Assembly: GCA_964412395.1 (NCBI GenBank)
Contig: CAYPOY010000038.1
Span: 1 to 24,104, forward strand
Source of the DNA: CAYPOY01 sp964412395
GTDB lineage: Bacteria; Chloroflexota; Anaerolineae; B4-G1
Length of the DNA: 24,104 nucleotides
Reading direction: 5' to 3'
This document shows positions 13,797 through 21,712 of this stretch, piece after piece. The translations under genes and the position numbers were made by a program. The number at the start of each line of letters is the position of its first letter. Position 1 is the stretch's first letter. The notes under the pieces were generated by a model that was not told the DNA's origin, made no database searches, and saw nothing but the letters and a program-made list of their open reading frames with translations.

Positions 13797-14814
13797 ATGA
13801 GCGACACGTCAACTGGCGATACGGAAGACGATCGTACATAAGGTTGATCACAAGAACTACGATGCACCGCTGCTGTCAGACTTGGAGTCACCAATTACGG
13901 ACGAAGTAGGAAGCTTCGTGAGGCAGCATATTGCCTCAAATAGAGAACACAAGCGGGCTCGTACAGCCCAGTTTCTCGAGCCATCCGATGACGCGGAAAC
14001 AACTTGTACACTGTGTGACGACATCCTGGCGAATCCTGGGAGTTTTGTCCAACGATCAAGAGATAGCAACCCGACTCTTTCAAACTATGTCTGGCGATGG
14101 GCGCATCTCGGCTGGTGATCTCGTTGTTTGTACCTTTGTTGAAGGCGGGGATAGCGATTCTGAGTGGCTGGCGCTCCTCAAGATGGATCCCGAAGATGGC
14201 TTTGTCGGAGAACGAGAGGAGGTCAATGGTCAGATTCGCGTTGTCTTGCGCAGAGTACCAGAGATATTGCCCAGCGGCGAATTGCAGAAGTGCGCTTTCA
14301 TCCTTCCACCCAATCTCCGGGAAGAGAGAGGCTACGACCTAATCATCCTGGACCAGCAGGCAGCGCGCTATGGGATGAGAAGGCTGGTGGCCTCCTTTTT
14401 CCTGAAGGATTTTCTGCAGTGTAAAGTTGGATTTGAGAAGAAAGAGCAAACGCGTACGTTCATTTATCAGAGCCAAGCCTGGGTCAGCCGGAAGGAAGAT
14501 ATTTGGCCAATTGAAGACATTATCCATTTCAAGGAGAGAACCATAGGAGCTGTTCAATCGCACATTGTAGATGTGACGGCGTTCACTCAGGAGGTGATCC
14601 AAGATCCCGATGAGCAAGACGAGTATCTCACTCACATGAGGCGGGAAGGACTTGAGGAATCAACCTTTGAACCGGATCCAACGGAGCGCGAGCGTTGGAC
14701 TCAGTACACTTGGTTCAGGGGCGATGATGGCCTTCAGGTTCGAATAAAGTCAGAAGCCATTGGGGAGGGCAAGACATTGTCCTGGATATTTGACGAACCC
14801 ACGAATACCTATCC
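13797..14814 (+). pseudogene. Nucleoid-associated protein NdpA/YejK (NA37) family, frameshifted
   Basis: The coding signal moves through three frames. A well-placed GGGAGG precedes ATG 13797, which encodes MSDTSTGDTEDDR. The frame then shifts near 13833 to one reading VHKVDHKNYDAPLLSDLESP and on to SFVQRS. A second shift near 14055-14065 leads to EIATRLFQTMSGDGRISAGD and the rest. Conserved NA37 landmarks are GDLVVC, a GYDLIILDQQ segment, VASFFLKDFLQCK and the C-terminal IGEGKTLSWIFDEPTNTY. Joined together, this is about 340 residues, the usual family size. The family binds nucleoid DNA; its role is poorly known. The shifts mean a decayed gene, or assembly indels. The family call is from recalled pattern similarity. 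Confidence 0.55.
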
Positions 14815-14822
14815 CAGCGCCG

Positions 14823-15317
14823 GTGTGGGAAGTGCGTGGCGTCGGCGTCAAGAAGCAGCCCACTCGCGATGGCGCGCAGATTGTCTACCGGCGTGGGGTC
14901 AAACTGGTCGTCCAGGTGCCAGAGCCGGGCGTCGCGGTCTACCTGACCGAAACCGGGGCCGACCCCCGCGATGCAGGCGTTCAGCGGCAGCGGATCGAGG
15001 ATGAGTTCGAACTTAGCGCAAAGCGCAGCCCGAACATCAAGCTGGTCAGCCAGAGGGGCGATGGCACCTACGGGCAGGTGCTCACTCTCTCCTTCGTCAA
15101 CGAGGATCGCAAGTACGAGGTGCATCCGTTCAGCCAACAGAAACTCTTGGAGCCGGAGTACAAGTTCGTTTTCCCAGAGGACCGGGAGGCGCTCGTGGTG
15201 ACCATCCGCAGTCTGCTGGAGAGCGCTATTGAGCAGGGGTTGGTGGATGAGACGGGGGCGAGGGAGTTGTTGGAGGGGTTGGTGGGGAAGTTGGCGGGAG
15301 ACGGAACGAGACTCTAA
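14823..15317 (+). CDS. Hypothetical protein / C-terminal fragment of unknown family
   Basis: The protein-like frame starts near GTG 14823 or GTG 14832, just where the NA37-like frame ends, and runs about 164 residues to the stop at 15317. Visible segments are VRGVGVKKQPTRDGAQIVYR, a beta-rich middle (GVKLVVQVPEPGVAVYLTE) and a C-terminal helix RSLLESAIEQGLVDETGARE. No ribosome-binding site is obvious. It may be a separate short gene or the 3' part of a larger gene fused to the NA37 remnant. The final ~40 codons recur in decayed form at 16344-16510. I do not recognise the family. Confidence 0.45.
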   Translation: MWEVRGVGVKKQPTRDGAQIVYRRGVKLVVQVPEPGVAVYLTETGADPRDAGVQRQRIEDEFELSAKRSPNIKLVSQRGDGTYGQVLTLSFVNEDRKYEVHPFSQQKLLEPEYKFVFPEDREALVVTIRSLLESAIEQGLVDETGARELLEGLVGKLAGDGTRL

Positions 15318-15381
15318 TGGCAGGAGCCGATTTGCCCAGGAAGTGCGCTTGTGGTAAACTTGGTTAGATGTTTTGTGGTTT

Positions 15382-15398
15382 GTTACCCAGTCCGTAAC
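15382..15398. promoter_or_regulatory. Short inverted repeat upstream of the AbiEi-like gene (possible operator)
   Basis: GTTAC (15382-15386) and GTAAC (15394-15398) form a 5-bp inverted repeat with a 7-base spacer, 34 bases before the ATG. AbiEi antitoxins are known to autoregulate by binding inverted repeats in their promoter. The arms are short, so this is weak evidence. Confidence 0.25.
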
Positions 15399-15431
15399 AT
15401 TACCCTGGATGAACAACTGGAAGCGTGCCCA

Positions 15432-16280
15432 ATGGCTTTGCGAACCCTGTCCGACCTGGAATCGAAACTGGTGATGGAACTGGAGTGGCAAGAGAAGCGA
15501 CTCGTCACCTTGCAGGACGTGATGGATATCCTGGGCTGCTCGAATGGTCACGCCCGCAAGCTGGCCCACCAGTTGGAAAGGAAGCGCTGGCTGGACAGGC
15601 TGGCGCCGGGAAAGTACCAATTCATCCCAGCCAGCCGGGGCCGCCAGGCCGTTCCAGACATGAACCCATTGCTGGCAGGCAGCATCCTCGTCGAACCTTA
15701 CTACTTCTCTTATGCCACGGCTAACCACTTCTATGGCTTTTCCACCCAGGTGCCGGCCACCGTCTACGTCGCCACCACCAAAACCAAACGCCCCACCGAA
15801 ATCAGGGGGGTAGAATACCGTTTTGTCTCCCTGAAGCCATCCAAGTTCTTCGGTTACCAAAAGACCCAGGTCTACACGGCCGGGGTAATGATGGCCGAGC
15901 CGGAGAAGGCGGTGGTGGATTCCCTGGACAAGATGGGCTACGCCGGGGGGATTGCCGAGGTCGCACGAGTGATCCAGACAGCCCGCTGGCGGGTAGACCT
16001 GCACAAACTGGCCGACTACGCCCTGCGGATGGGGTCACACGCCCTGGTGCAGCGGCTGGGATACCTGCTGGAGACGCTGGGGGATCCGCTGCCGCCCGAG
16101 GTGGCAGACAGATTGCTGGCCGGGGTTGGCCAGTCCAAGACTTACCTGGGGCCGACCGGTCGTTGGGGGACGGGCGGTGAGTACAACGCCCGCTGGCAAG
16201 TGGTGGTCAACGTCCCGGAGCAACAATTGCTGGGCGAGATCAGGGCGATTGGTGCGCCGGAGCCACCGGCCCGAGGCTGA
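15432..16280 (+). CDS. AbiEi-family type IV antitoxin-like transcriptional regulator (orphan)
   Basis: 282 residues from ATG 15432, preceded by GGAAGC; the frame is open 27 codons upstream without homology. The N-terminus is a winged helix (LESKLVMELEWQEKRLVTL, DVMDILGCSNGHARKLAHQL) and LAPGKYQFIPASRG. It is followed by the AbiEi core: GSILVEPYYFSYATANHFYG, VYVATTKTKRP, EYRFVSLKPSKFFGY and MMAEPEKAVVDSLD. In AbiE systems this protein represses its operon and counteracts the nucleotidyltransferase toxin AbiEii. No AbiEii gene follows: the next 577 bases contain no nucleotidyltransferase. It may be a solitary regulator or what is left of a toxin-antitoxin pair. It is bracketed by two copies of a 3' gene end. 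Confidence 0.8.
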   Translation: MALRTLSDLESKLVMELEWQEKRLVTLQDVMDILGCSNGHARKLAHQLERKRWLDRLAPGKYQFIPASRGRQAVPDMNPLLAGSILVEPYYFSYATANHFYGFSTQVPATVYVATTKTKRPTEIRGVEYRFVSLKPSKFFGYQKTQVYTAGVMMAEPEKAVVDSLDKMGYAGGIAEVARVIQTARWRVDLHKLADYALRMGSHALVQRLGYLLETLGDPLPPEVADRLLAGVGQSKTYLGPTGRWGTGGEYNARWQVVVNVPEQQLLGEIRAIGAPEPPARG

Positions 16281-16343
16281 GACAGTGGTCACCGGCTGTC
16301 TGGACAGTAGGGGTTGAGGCCGTGATCGAAGGCTCAGCGTCCA

Positions 16344-16510
16344 GGACCGGGAGGCCTTGATCGTCACCATCCTTTCGACAGGCTTGTCCTGAGCGGAGTC
16401 GAAGGGCTCAAGGCAAGCCGCAGCCTGCTGGAGAGCGCCATCGAACGGGGATTGGGGGATGAGGCGGGGGCGCAGGAGTTGTTGGAGAGATTGATGGCGG
16501 AGTTAGGGGA
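16344..16510 (+). pseudogene. Decayed duplicate of the 3' end of the 14823-15317 gene
   Basis: GGACCGGGAGG...ACCATC (16344-16371), then after a 47-base insertion CGCAGCCTGCTGGAGAGCGC and onward to GAGTTGTTGGAGAG, corresponds base for base to about 15180-15300. The translated pieces DREALIVTI and RSLLESAIERGLGDEAGAQE match DREALVVTI and RSLLESAIEQGLVDETGARE. The copy is interrupted by a dispersed repeat and has no start. Confidence 0.75.
16372..16418. repeat. Dispersed palindromic repeat inserted in the duplicated tail
   Basis: A 47-base insertion relative to the parental copy at 15180-15300. It has complementary ends, CTTTCGAC with GTCGAAGG, and the core AGGCTTGTCCTGAGCGGAG. I recall similar TTTCGACAGG...TCCTGAGC elements as common intergenic repeats in Chloroflexota and other bacteria. 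A related fragment lies in the polA leader. Confidence 0.65.
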
Positions 16511-16857
16511 ATGCGGGTCTGGGAAGGGCCAGCGTACAGCGGCAGCGCTCCTGAGCTGGTTTATCTGAAAGTTGAATATGCAGTAGAATTTGCTGCAATC
16601 AGCATGATCCCAATCTCTATTCTACTTTCGCAGCGAGGTCATAGAAGTCCAGGATGTGGCGACCACCTTGCCCTGGTTCCTGGGGTCAGCCAGAGTGAGA
16701 CGCCAGATTCGTCGGCGAGTCAGAAACAAACCGCCAGCGGTTTGGAGTGGCATTGCTAGCGGGTCTGACAAGAATCGCTGGCAAGTCTTTGACTTTCTGC
16801 AGTCGCACGCAGCGACAGAATTCATGACACTGAGCAGGGCAAACTGGAGGTGTCCCA
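16511..16857. other. Intergenic region without recognisable gene
   Basis: Between the decayed tail and the NurA gene. Short open frames exist here but none has protein-like composition together with a ribosome-binding site. The region presumably carries the promoter of the NurA-HerA operon; I could not pick a convincing -35/-10 pair. GGAGGTG just before 16858 is the ribosome-binding site of the next gene. Confidence 0.5.
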
Positions 16858-17988
16858 ATGCCTAATCCAATTACCTGTCTCACTCCAGCCCTCGATTTGC
16901 TGGGCAACAACCTGAACATCCTACCAGCCACCGGCAGCGCTGTCGAGGACCTGCAGCACCCAGACGCTGACGAGATTGAGGACGCCCTCGTCAACCGTGA
17001 GGTCGGCGAAGTGACGGCTTTCGCTGAAACGCCGGAGCCTTCCATCAGTAATCTCTATCGGCCCACGCCGCCGTTATCTCGTCGGGAGCAACACCTCTTC
17101 CGCTTCTTCATTGACGGCAGCCTGCGCACCTATTTCCTGGCGACCGGAATTGAGAGCACGCGTTCTTTTCCCATCGAGATGGCTCAAATCGGCGCAGCCG
17201 TGGTGCAGCGGGACGATGATGGACATCTCAATGTGCTTGACAGCCAGCACAAGATACTACTGCTTGTACCCAGGGGCGGTCGGGGGGTTTCGGATACACT
17301 GTGGACACAACTGGAACGGTTGCGCACGTCCGACGGGTTCTTTGAGCCGGTGGACGTCACCACCTCCGACGTGATCAGTGGTCAGGATCGGCCAGACCGA
17401 CCGGTGGACCTGCGTAACAAGGCCGGGGGCAAAGCCCGTCACCGGATGCATAAACTGGAGATTGATATAATCCAGGCCACCGATGGGCTGCGAGACGAGG
17501 ATCACTGGTTGATCCTCGACGGCGCGGTGAAACTGGACGAGTTCATCAAGACCCCTTTCCTGATCGGCGTGGCAAAATCCTTCCGCAAAGACCCTCAGTT
17601 CTATTTTGGCCGCTGGCGGCGACAGCGGAAGGATGTGACGGCTATCCTGGCTGGCCTGCCCCACGCCCACCGCACGGTCGCCTTCAGCGCCCACAACGGC
17701 CAGGTCGCCTTCTGGTACGTGCGGTTGCGAGAACAGAAGGAGTTAGACTACCCACTGATGGGTGTGGTCAAAGTTGAATTGCCCCGGCCTGACCGGACGC
17801 CCGTGGAGGCCGAGTTGGCCGATTTACTCTCCCGCGCCCTGGTTGCCGAACGCAACGTGACCCCCTACGGACTCGACCGGCGCTGGCACTGTCACCTGTA
17901 CCCCATATTCATCGCTGAGCAGGCTATCAAGAATCGTTTCTTCTCCCAGCAGGTTCTGATGGGGACCATTCGCTGGCCCAGGCCATAG
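16858..17988 (+). CDS. NurA-domain nuclease
   Basis: 376 residues; ATG 16858 has GGAGGTG upstream. NurA proteins are metal-dependent DNA-end nucleases that work with HerA. Family landmarks are the first acidic motif FFIDGSLR (D86), a second LILDGAVKLDEF (D221), GVAKSFRK (237-244) and the C-terminal HLYPIFIAEQAIKNRF (346-361), matching the conserved YP...E/H region. The N-terminal ~75 residues are variable and resemble nothing I recognise. The gene is followed after 25 bases by a HerA-like ATPase and then by a methyltransferase on the same strand. In archaea HerA-NurA resects DNA ends with Mre11-Rad50. Here there is no Mre11/Rad50 but a restriction-type enzyme, which points to defence rather than general repair (inference). 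Confidence 0.75.
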   Translation: MPNPITCLTPALDLLGNNLNILPATGSAVEDLQHPDADEIEDALVNREVGEVTAFAETPEPSISNLYRPTPPLSRREQHLFRFFIDGSLRTYFLATGIESTRSFPIEMAQIGAAVVQRDDDGHLNVLDSQHKILLLVPRGGRGVSDTLWTQLERLRTSDGFFEPVDVTTSDVISGQDRPDRPVDLRNKAGGKARHRMHKLEIDIIQATDGLRDEDHWLILDGAVKLDEFIKTPFLIGVAKSFRKDPQFYFGRWRRQRKDVTAILAGLPHAHRTVAFSAHNGQVAFWYVRLREQKELDYPLMGVVKVELPRPDRTPVEAELADLLSRALVAERNVTPYGLDRRWHCHLYPIFIAEQAIKNRFFSQQVLMGTIRWPRP

Positions 17989-18013
17989 TTATCGTTATCA
18001 AGGAGGTGTTTCT

Positions 18014-19732
18014 ATGTCCCCGGATGTTGTGACTGAGGAATTGGTAGAGCAAGAGGTAGAAGAACAGGCCACACCGACTGTGATAGGTCGTACCTCGGCC
18101 ACCGAGCGCGATCCAAGCACCTCGGATAAGTTTAGCTTCTGGTTGCCCGACCGGGTGATCGTCAACCCTTTCGACATCGTCACGGTGGATCAGGTGGGAC
18201 AGCCAGACCAGGGGCCCAGCAAGACCTACGGGCTGGTGACGATGCTGGAGCACCGCACCGATGCCCCCAACCACCTGGCCAACTTTATCTCCAGCAACTT
18301 TGGCGAAGTGGACGAGGAGCCCAACACACCGCGCCAGGGGACGACGGTGGCCTCTGTAAACGTCCTGAGCAACGATGCTGACATCTACATGCCGGTACCC
18401 AGCGAGCGGCTGGTGTGCTTCGCCCCACCGGAGGGGATCGAGAAGGCGCTGGGGATTGACCAGATGAAGCTGGCCGACCGCATCCCGGCCGGGTTGATCA
18501 AGATGAGCAACGGGGCCTCAACGGTGGCCTACATTGACCGCCGCTACACGCTGGGACCAGAATCGGCCCACGTCAACATCTCCGGCATCAGCGGCCTGGC
18601 GACCAAGACATCCTATGCCATGTTCCTCATCCAGGCCATCCTGCAGACCGACCCGCATCCCGAGAGAACCGCCGTCATCATCCTCAACGTCAAGCAGGCC
18701 GACTTGTTGCAGATTGATCAACGCCGCGAGCAGGACCTACCCCCGGAGCAGATGGAGAGATGGGAGGCATTGGGGCTGGAGCCGAAACCCTTCGACCACG
18801 TGGTCTACCTGCTGCCCCGGGGCAACGACACGCCCCGCACCGGCCGGCCCAACAGCTTCCTTGATCTAGACGTTTATCGGATGTTCGCCTATGATCTGGA
18901 GAGCACGGCCGATAAGCTGGACATGTTGCTGATGCCCAGTGTCTCCGACCCCAGTGGGACGATGGAGGGGATCATCGGCGAGATTATGGCTGGCATCCTG
19001 GGCGGCGACGCCGAGTTCCGCGACGTGCAGAGCTGGAGCCAACTGCTGGGATTCCTGCGTCAAATCCAGGGACAGCGAGGCCGCTGGCGGGGACTATTCA
19101 TGGCCTCTTCTATTGGCAAGTTCCGCCGCCACCTGCGTCGCCTGGTGCATACCCGTCAAACGGGCATCTTTGTGGACTCTCGCGCCAGCGGTGAGCAGGT
19201 GCTGAGCGAGGTCATTACCAATATCAAGGGCGGCCACACCTATGTGGTGGACATCGCCAAGCTGTCCGACGACGAGCAAGCGTTGGTTTTCGGTGACCTG
19301 TTGCGCAGCATCTACGCCATCAAGGCCGAGGAGGTGGAGGAGCGCACCGAGCAAAGCCCCGTGCCCGACAGGATCATCTTCTTCGTGGACGAACTCAACA
19401 AATACGCACCCAGTGGCGCTCGCGAATCCCCCATCACCCAGCAGGTGCTGGACATCGCCGAGCGGGGCCGCAGCCTGGGGGTTATCCTCATCTCCGCCCA
19501 GCAGTTTATGAGCGCCGTCCACGACCGGGTGACGGGCAACTCGGCCACCAAGATCCTGGGTCGCACTGGCTCTTCCGAGGTGATGCAACCGGACTATCGT
19601 TTCCTGGACCAGGACCTCAAGATGGCGATGACCCGCCTGGCCAAGGGAGAGTTGCTGGTCAACCACGCCGTCTACCGCCAGCCGGTGAAGGTGATCTTCC
19701 CCTGGCCAGCCTACCGCCAGCCGGAGTTCTAG
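18014..19732 (+). CDS. HerA-like hexameric DNA-pumping ATPase
   Basis: 572 residues; ATG 18014 has a near-perfect AAGGAGGTG. It starts with a variable acidic tail. A HAS-barrel-like beta domain follows (about 40-135; KFSFWLPDRVIVNPFDIVTV, YGLVTMLEH). The P-loop is atypical, GISGLATKTS (191-200), with T in place of the usual G before K. Walker B is RIIFFVDELN (D459, E460), followed by KYAPSGARESP, then a LGVILISAQQ sensor strand and a probable arginine-finger region near NSATKILGRTG. HerA rings bind NurA and translocate duplex DNA to feed the nuclease. The GLATKT P-loop recurs, as I recall, in HerA-like proteins of defence islands, so it is probably a subfamily trait and not damage. Spacing of 25 and 18 bases to its neighbours indicates one operon. 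Confidence 0.85.
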   Translation: MSPDVVTEELVEQEVEEQATPTVIGRTSATERDPSTSDKFSFWLPDRVIVNPFDIVTVDQVGQPDQGPSKTYGLVTMLEHRTDAPNHLANFISSNFGEVDEEPNTPRQGTTVASVNVLSNDADIYMPVPSERLVCFAPPEGIEKALGIDQMKLADRIPAGLIKMSNGASTVAYIDRRYTLGPESAHVNISGISGLATKTSYAMFLIQAILQTDPHPERTAVIILNVKQADLLQIDQRREQDLPPEQMERWEALGLEPKPFDHVVYLLPRGNDTPRTGRPNSFLDLDVYRMFAYDLESTADKLDMLLMPSVSDPSGTMEGIIGEIMAGILGGDAEFRDVQSWSQLLGFLRQIQGQRGRWRGLFMASSIGKFRRHLRRLVHTRQTGIFVDSRASGEQVLSEVITNIKGGHTYVVDIAKLSDDEQALVFGDLLRSIYAIKAEEVEERTEQSPVPDRIIFFVDELNKYAPSGARESPITQQVLDIAERGRSLGVILISAQQFMSAVHDRVTGNSATKILGRTGSSEVMQPDYRFLDQDLKMAMTRLAKGELLVNHAVYRQPVKVIFPWPAYRQPEF

Positions 19733-19750
19733 CTGCGGAGAAGGAGTCTC

Positions 19751-21712
19751 GTGGCGACTGATACCGTCAGTTTCGAGGAGATTATCCGCCAGCAGGCCCC
19801 CCACATCGCTCAGGCCATTCGCCAAGCCTGTAAGGAGGCCCACAGCGAGGCTGAACTGGTCACGCCAGTCACCCGCCTGATTGAAGAGTTCGCCAGCCAA
19901 CTGGACGTGACGCTGCACCTGCGGCAGGAGTACATGCTCATCAACGGCCGGGCCGATGCGGTCTATAACCGCTTTGTCATCGAGTATGAGCCGCCTCGTT
20001 CGTTGCACAAGAGCAACGGCTACGCCAGCAACCGCCACGCCATCGGTCAGGTAAGGCAGTACATCGAGGAACTGAGCCGCCTGGAACGCCGCCGCAAGGA
20101 GCGCATCGCTGGTGTGGCCCTGGATGGTGTTTACTTCATCTTTGTCCGCTTTCACGACGGCCACTGGCACGTGGACGAACCGGTTCCAGTCACGTCTGCC
20201 TCTACCGAACGCTTTCTTCGTTACCTCAACTCCCTGGCCACCGAACTGGCTCTGACCCCCGAGAACCTGCTGCGCGACTTTGGCGAGAACAAGGTCGTCT
20301 CCCGCCTATGCGTGGTGACGTTCTACCGGGCGTTGAGCGGTACCGACAGTCCCAAGGCCCAGACCCTCTTCCGCCAGTGGGCGCGCCAGTTCAGCGAAGT
20401 CTGCGGCTGGGAGCGAGAGTCCTCGCGGCTGGACGTGGGTCGCCTGGCCCGTAGCTTCGGCGTGCTTCCCTCTCCCACTGGTGGGAGAGGGGGCGGGGGT
20501 GAGGGCGTTGACCCGCTACGTCTGTTCTTCGCCATCCATACCTACTACGCTACCTTCATCAAGTTGCTTGCGGTGCAGATCGTTTCCTACTACGCCTTCC
20601 CAAAGTTAGGCACAGGGCTGCGACAGGTCGCCAGTTACCCTACTGACAAGCTGCTGACCTACCTGCGCCGGATGGAACGGGGCGGCGTTTTCAAAGAGTT
20701 CGGCCTCGGCAACTTTCTGGAAGGCGACTTTTTCGATTGGTACTTGGACCTCTGGGATGACAGCGTGGACGATGCCGTGCGGCGGATGATCACGGAACTG
20801 GCCAACTACTCGCTGGTCACGCTGGATGTGGACCCTGAGCAGACGCGAGACTTGCTGAAGCAACTGTACCAGGGCCTGATGCCGCGCCACCTGCGCCACG
20901 CCCTGGGCGAATACTACACCCCCGACTGGCTGGCCGAGCGGCTGCTGGTCCAGCTCGACAATGAGCTTTTCGGTAACTTGCCCACCGGCGGGGCAGCGCG
21001 TGAGCGGGCGCTGGCCTCAGTCCGCCGTCGGTTGCTCAAGACACGTTACCTCGACCCGGCCTGTGGCTCCGGCACATTTCTCGTGCTCATCATCCGGCGC
21101 ATTCAAGAGTTGGCCCGTGAGTTGTTGCTCCCGGAGGCAGAGGTGCTGGACGCCATCCTCGCCAACGTCGTCGGTTTTGACCTCAACCCGCTGGCCGTTA
21201 TCTCGGCTCGCACCAACTACCTGCTGGCCCTGGGCGATCTGCTCTCCCACCGGCGGGGCGAGGTGAACGTCCCGGTCTACCTGGCCGACTCGATCATGAC
21301 GCCGACGCAGGGGGAGACGCTGGAGAGTTACCAGGAAGTGGGATTTCCCACAGCGGTGGGCCACCTCGCCGTGCCTCGTTCGCTGGTCACGGCGCAGGAC
21401 ATTGACCGGCTGGCGACGATGCTGGAGGAGGGGATGGAGATCGGCCTGACGGCAGAACAGTTCCGGGCGCGGCTGTTGGACACCTTCCCGGCGCTGGCCG
21501 ACAACGGGGGCGAGTTGGCCGTGGCCGAGGCGCTCTTCGCCCGGCTGAAGGAACTGGACGACGAAGGGATCAATGGCATCTGGGCGCGGATCATCAAGAA
21601 CGCCTTCGCGCCGCTCTTCCAGGGCCGCTTTGACTACGTGGCCGGCAACCCGCCCTGGGTCAACTGGGAGAGTCTGCCAGAGGATTACCGGCGTGAAATA
21701 GCCCCCTTGTGA
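19751..21712 (+). CDS. Eco57I-like restriction/methyltransferase, N-terminal portion ending at an in-frame TGA
   Basis: GTG 19751 with AAGGAG upstream, 18 bases after the HerA stop. 653 residues before the TGA. The N-terminal nuclease-like domain has GRADAVYNRFVIEYEPP (D69, E78, E80), in the place where type IIG enzymes carry D...(D/E)xK; the lysine is replaced by E, so cutting activity is uncertain. A helical region follows, interrupted by a REP-encoded insert (about 238-252). The gamma-type N6-adenine methyltransferase has GEYYTPDWLAERL, motif I DPACGSGTF (435-443), FDLNPLAV (477-484) and catalytic NPPW (633-636). The TGA at 21710-21712 lies in the same frame as the continuation at 21713-22783, and a TGG (Trp) would restore a continuous protein. 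The product would modify, and perhaps cut, DNA. Confidence 0.85.
   Translation: MATDTVSFEEIIRQQAPHIAQAIRQACKEAHSEAELVTPVTRLIEEFASQLDVTLHLRQEYMLINGRADAVYNRFVIEYEPPRSLHKSNGYASNRHAIGQVRQYIEELSRLERRRKERIAGVALDGVYFIFVRFHDGHWHVDEPVPVTSASTERFLRYLNSLATELALTPENLLRDFGENKVVSRLCVVTFYRALSGTDSPKAQTLFRQWARQFSEVCGWERESSRLDVGRLARSFGVLPSPTGGRGGGGEGVDPLRLFFAIHTYYATFIKLLAVQIVSYYAFPKLGTGLRQVASYPTDKLLTYLRRMERGGVFKEFGLGNFLEGDFFDWYLDLWDDSVDDAVRRMITELANYSLVTLDVDPEQTRDLLKQLYQGLMPRHLRHALGEYYTPDWLAERLLVQLDNELFGNLPTGGAARERALASVRRRLLKTRYLDPACGSGTFLVLIIRRIQELARELLLPEAEVLDAILANVVGFDLNPLAVISARTNYLLALGDLLSHRRGEVNVPVYLADSIMTPTQGETLESYQEVGFPTAVGHLAVPRSLVTAQDIDRLATMLEEGMEIGLTAEQFRARLLDTFPALADNGGELAVAEALFARLKELDDEGINGIWARIIKNAFAPLFQGRFDYVAGNPPWVNWESLPEDYRREIAPL
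20468..20507 (+). repeat. REP-like palindrome inserted in frame in the methyltransferase gene
   Basis: Arms CCCTCTCCCAC (20468-20478) and GTGGGAGAGGG (20481-20491) pair perfectly across TG, followed by GGCGGGGGTGAGGGC. It encodes PSPTGGRGGGGEG within a helical region of the enzyme. The tail GGCGGGGGTGA closely matches GGCCGGGGGTGA of the repeats in the lipoate ligase gene. Confidence 0.8.

Noticed and set aside
14715..16004. Long minus-strand open frame across the unknown gene and the AbiEi gene
   Set aside because: It crosses two plus-strand genes with protein-like sequence and shows no motif or ribosome-binding site.
21710..21712. TGA read as tryptophan or selenocysteine throughout the organism
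   Set aside because: Other genes in the window end cleanly at TGA (for example the HerA-independent GNAT, lipoate ligase and DUF503 genes), and no SECIS-like hairpin was evident just downstream.
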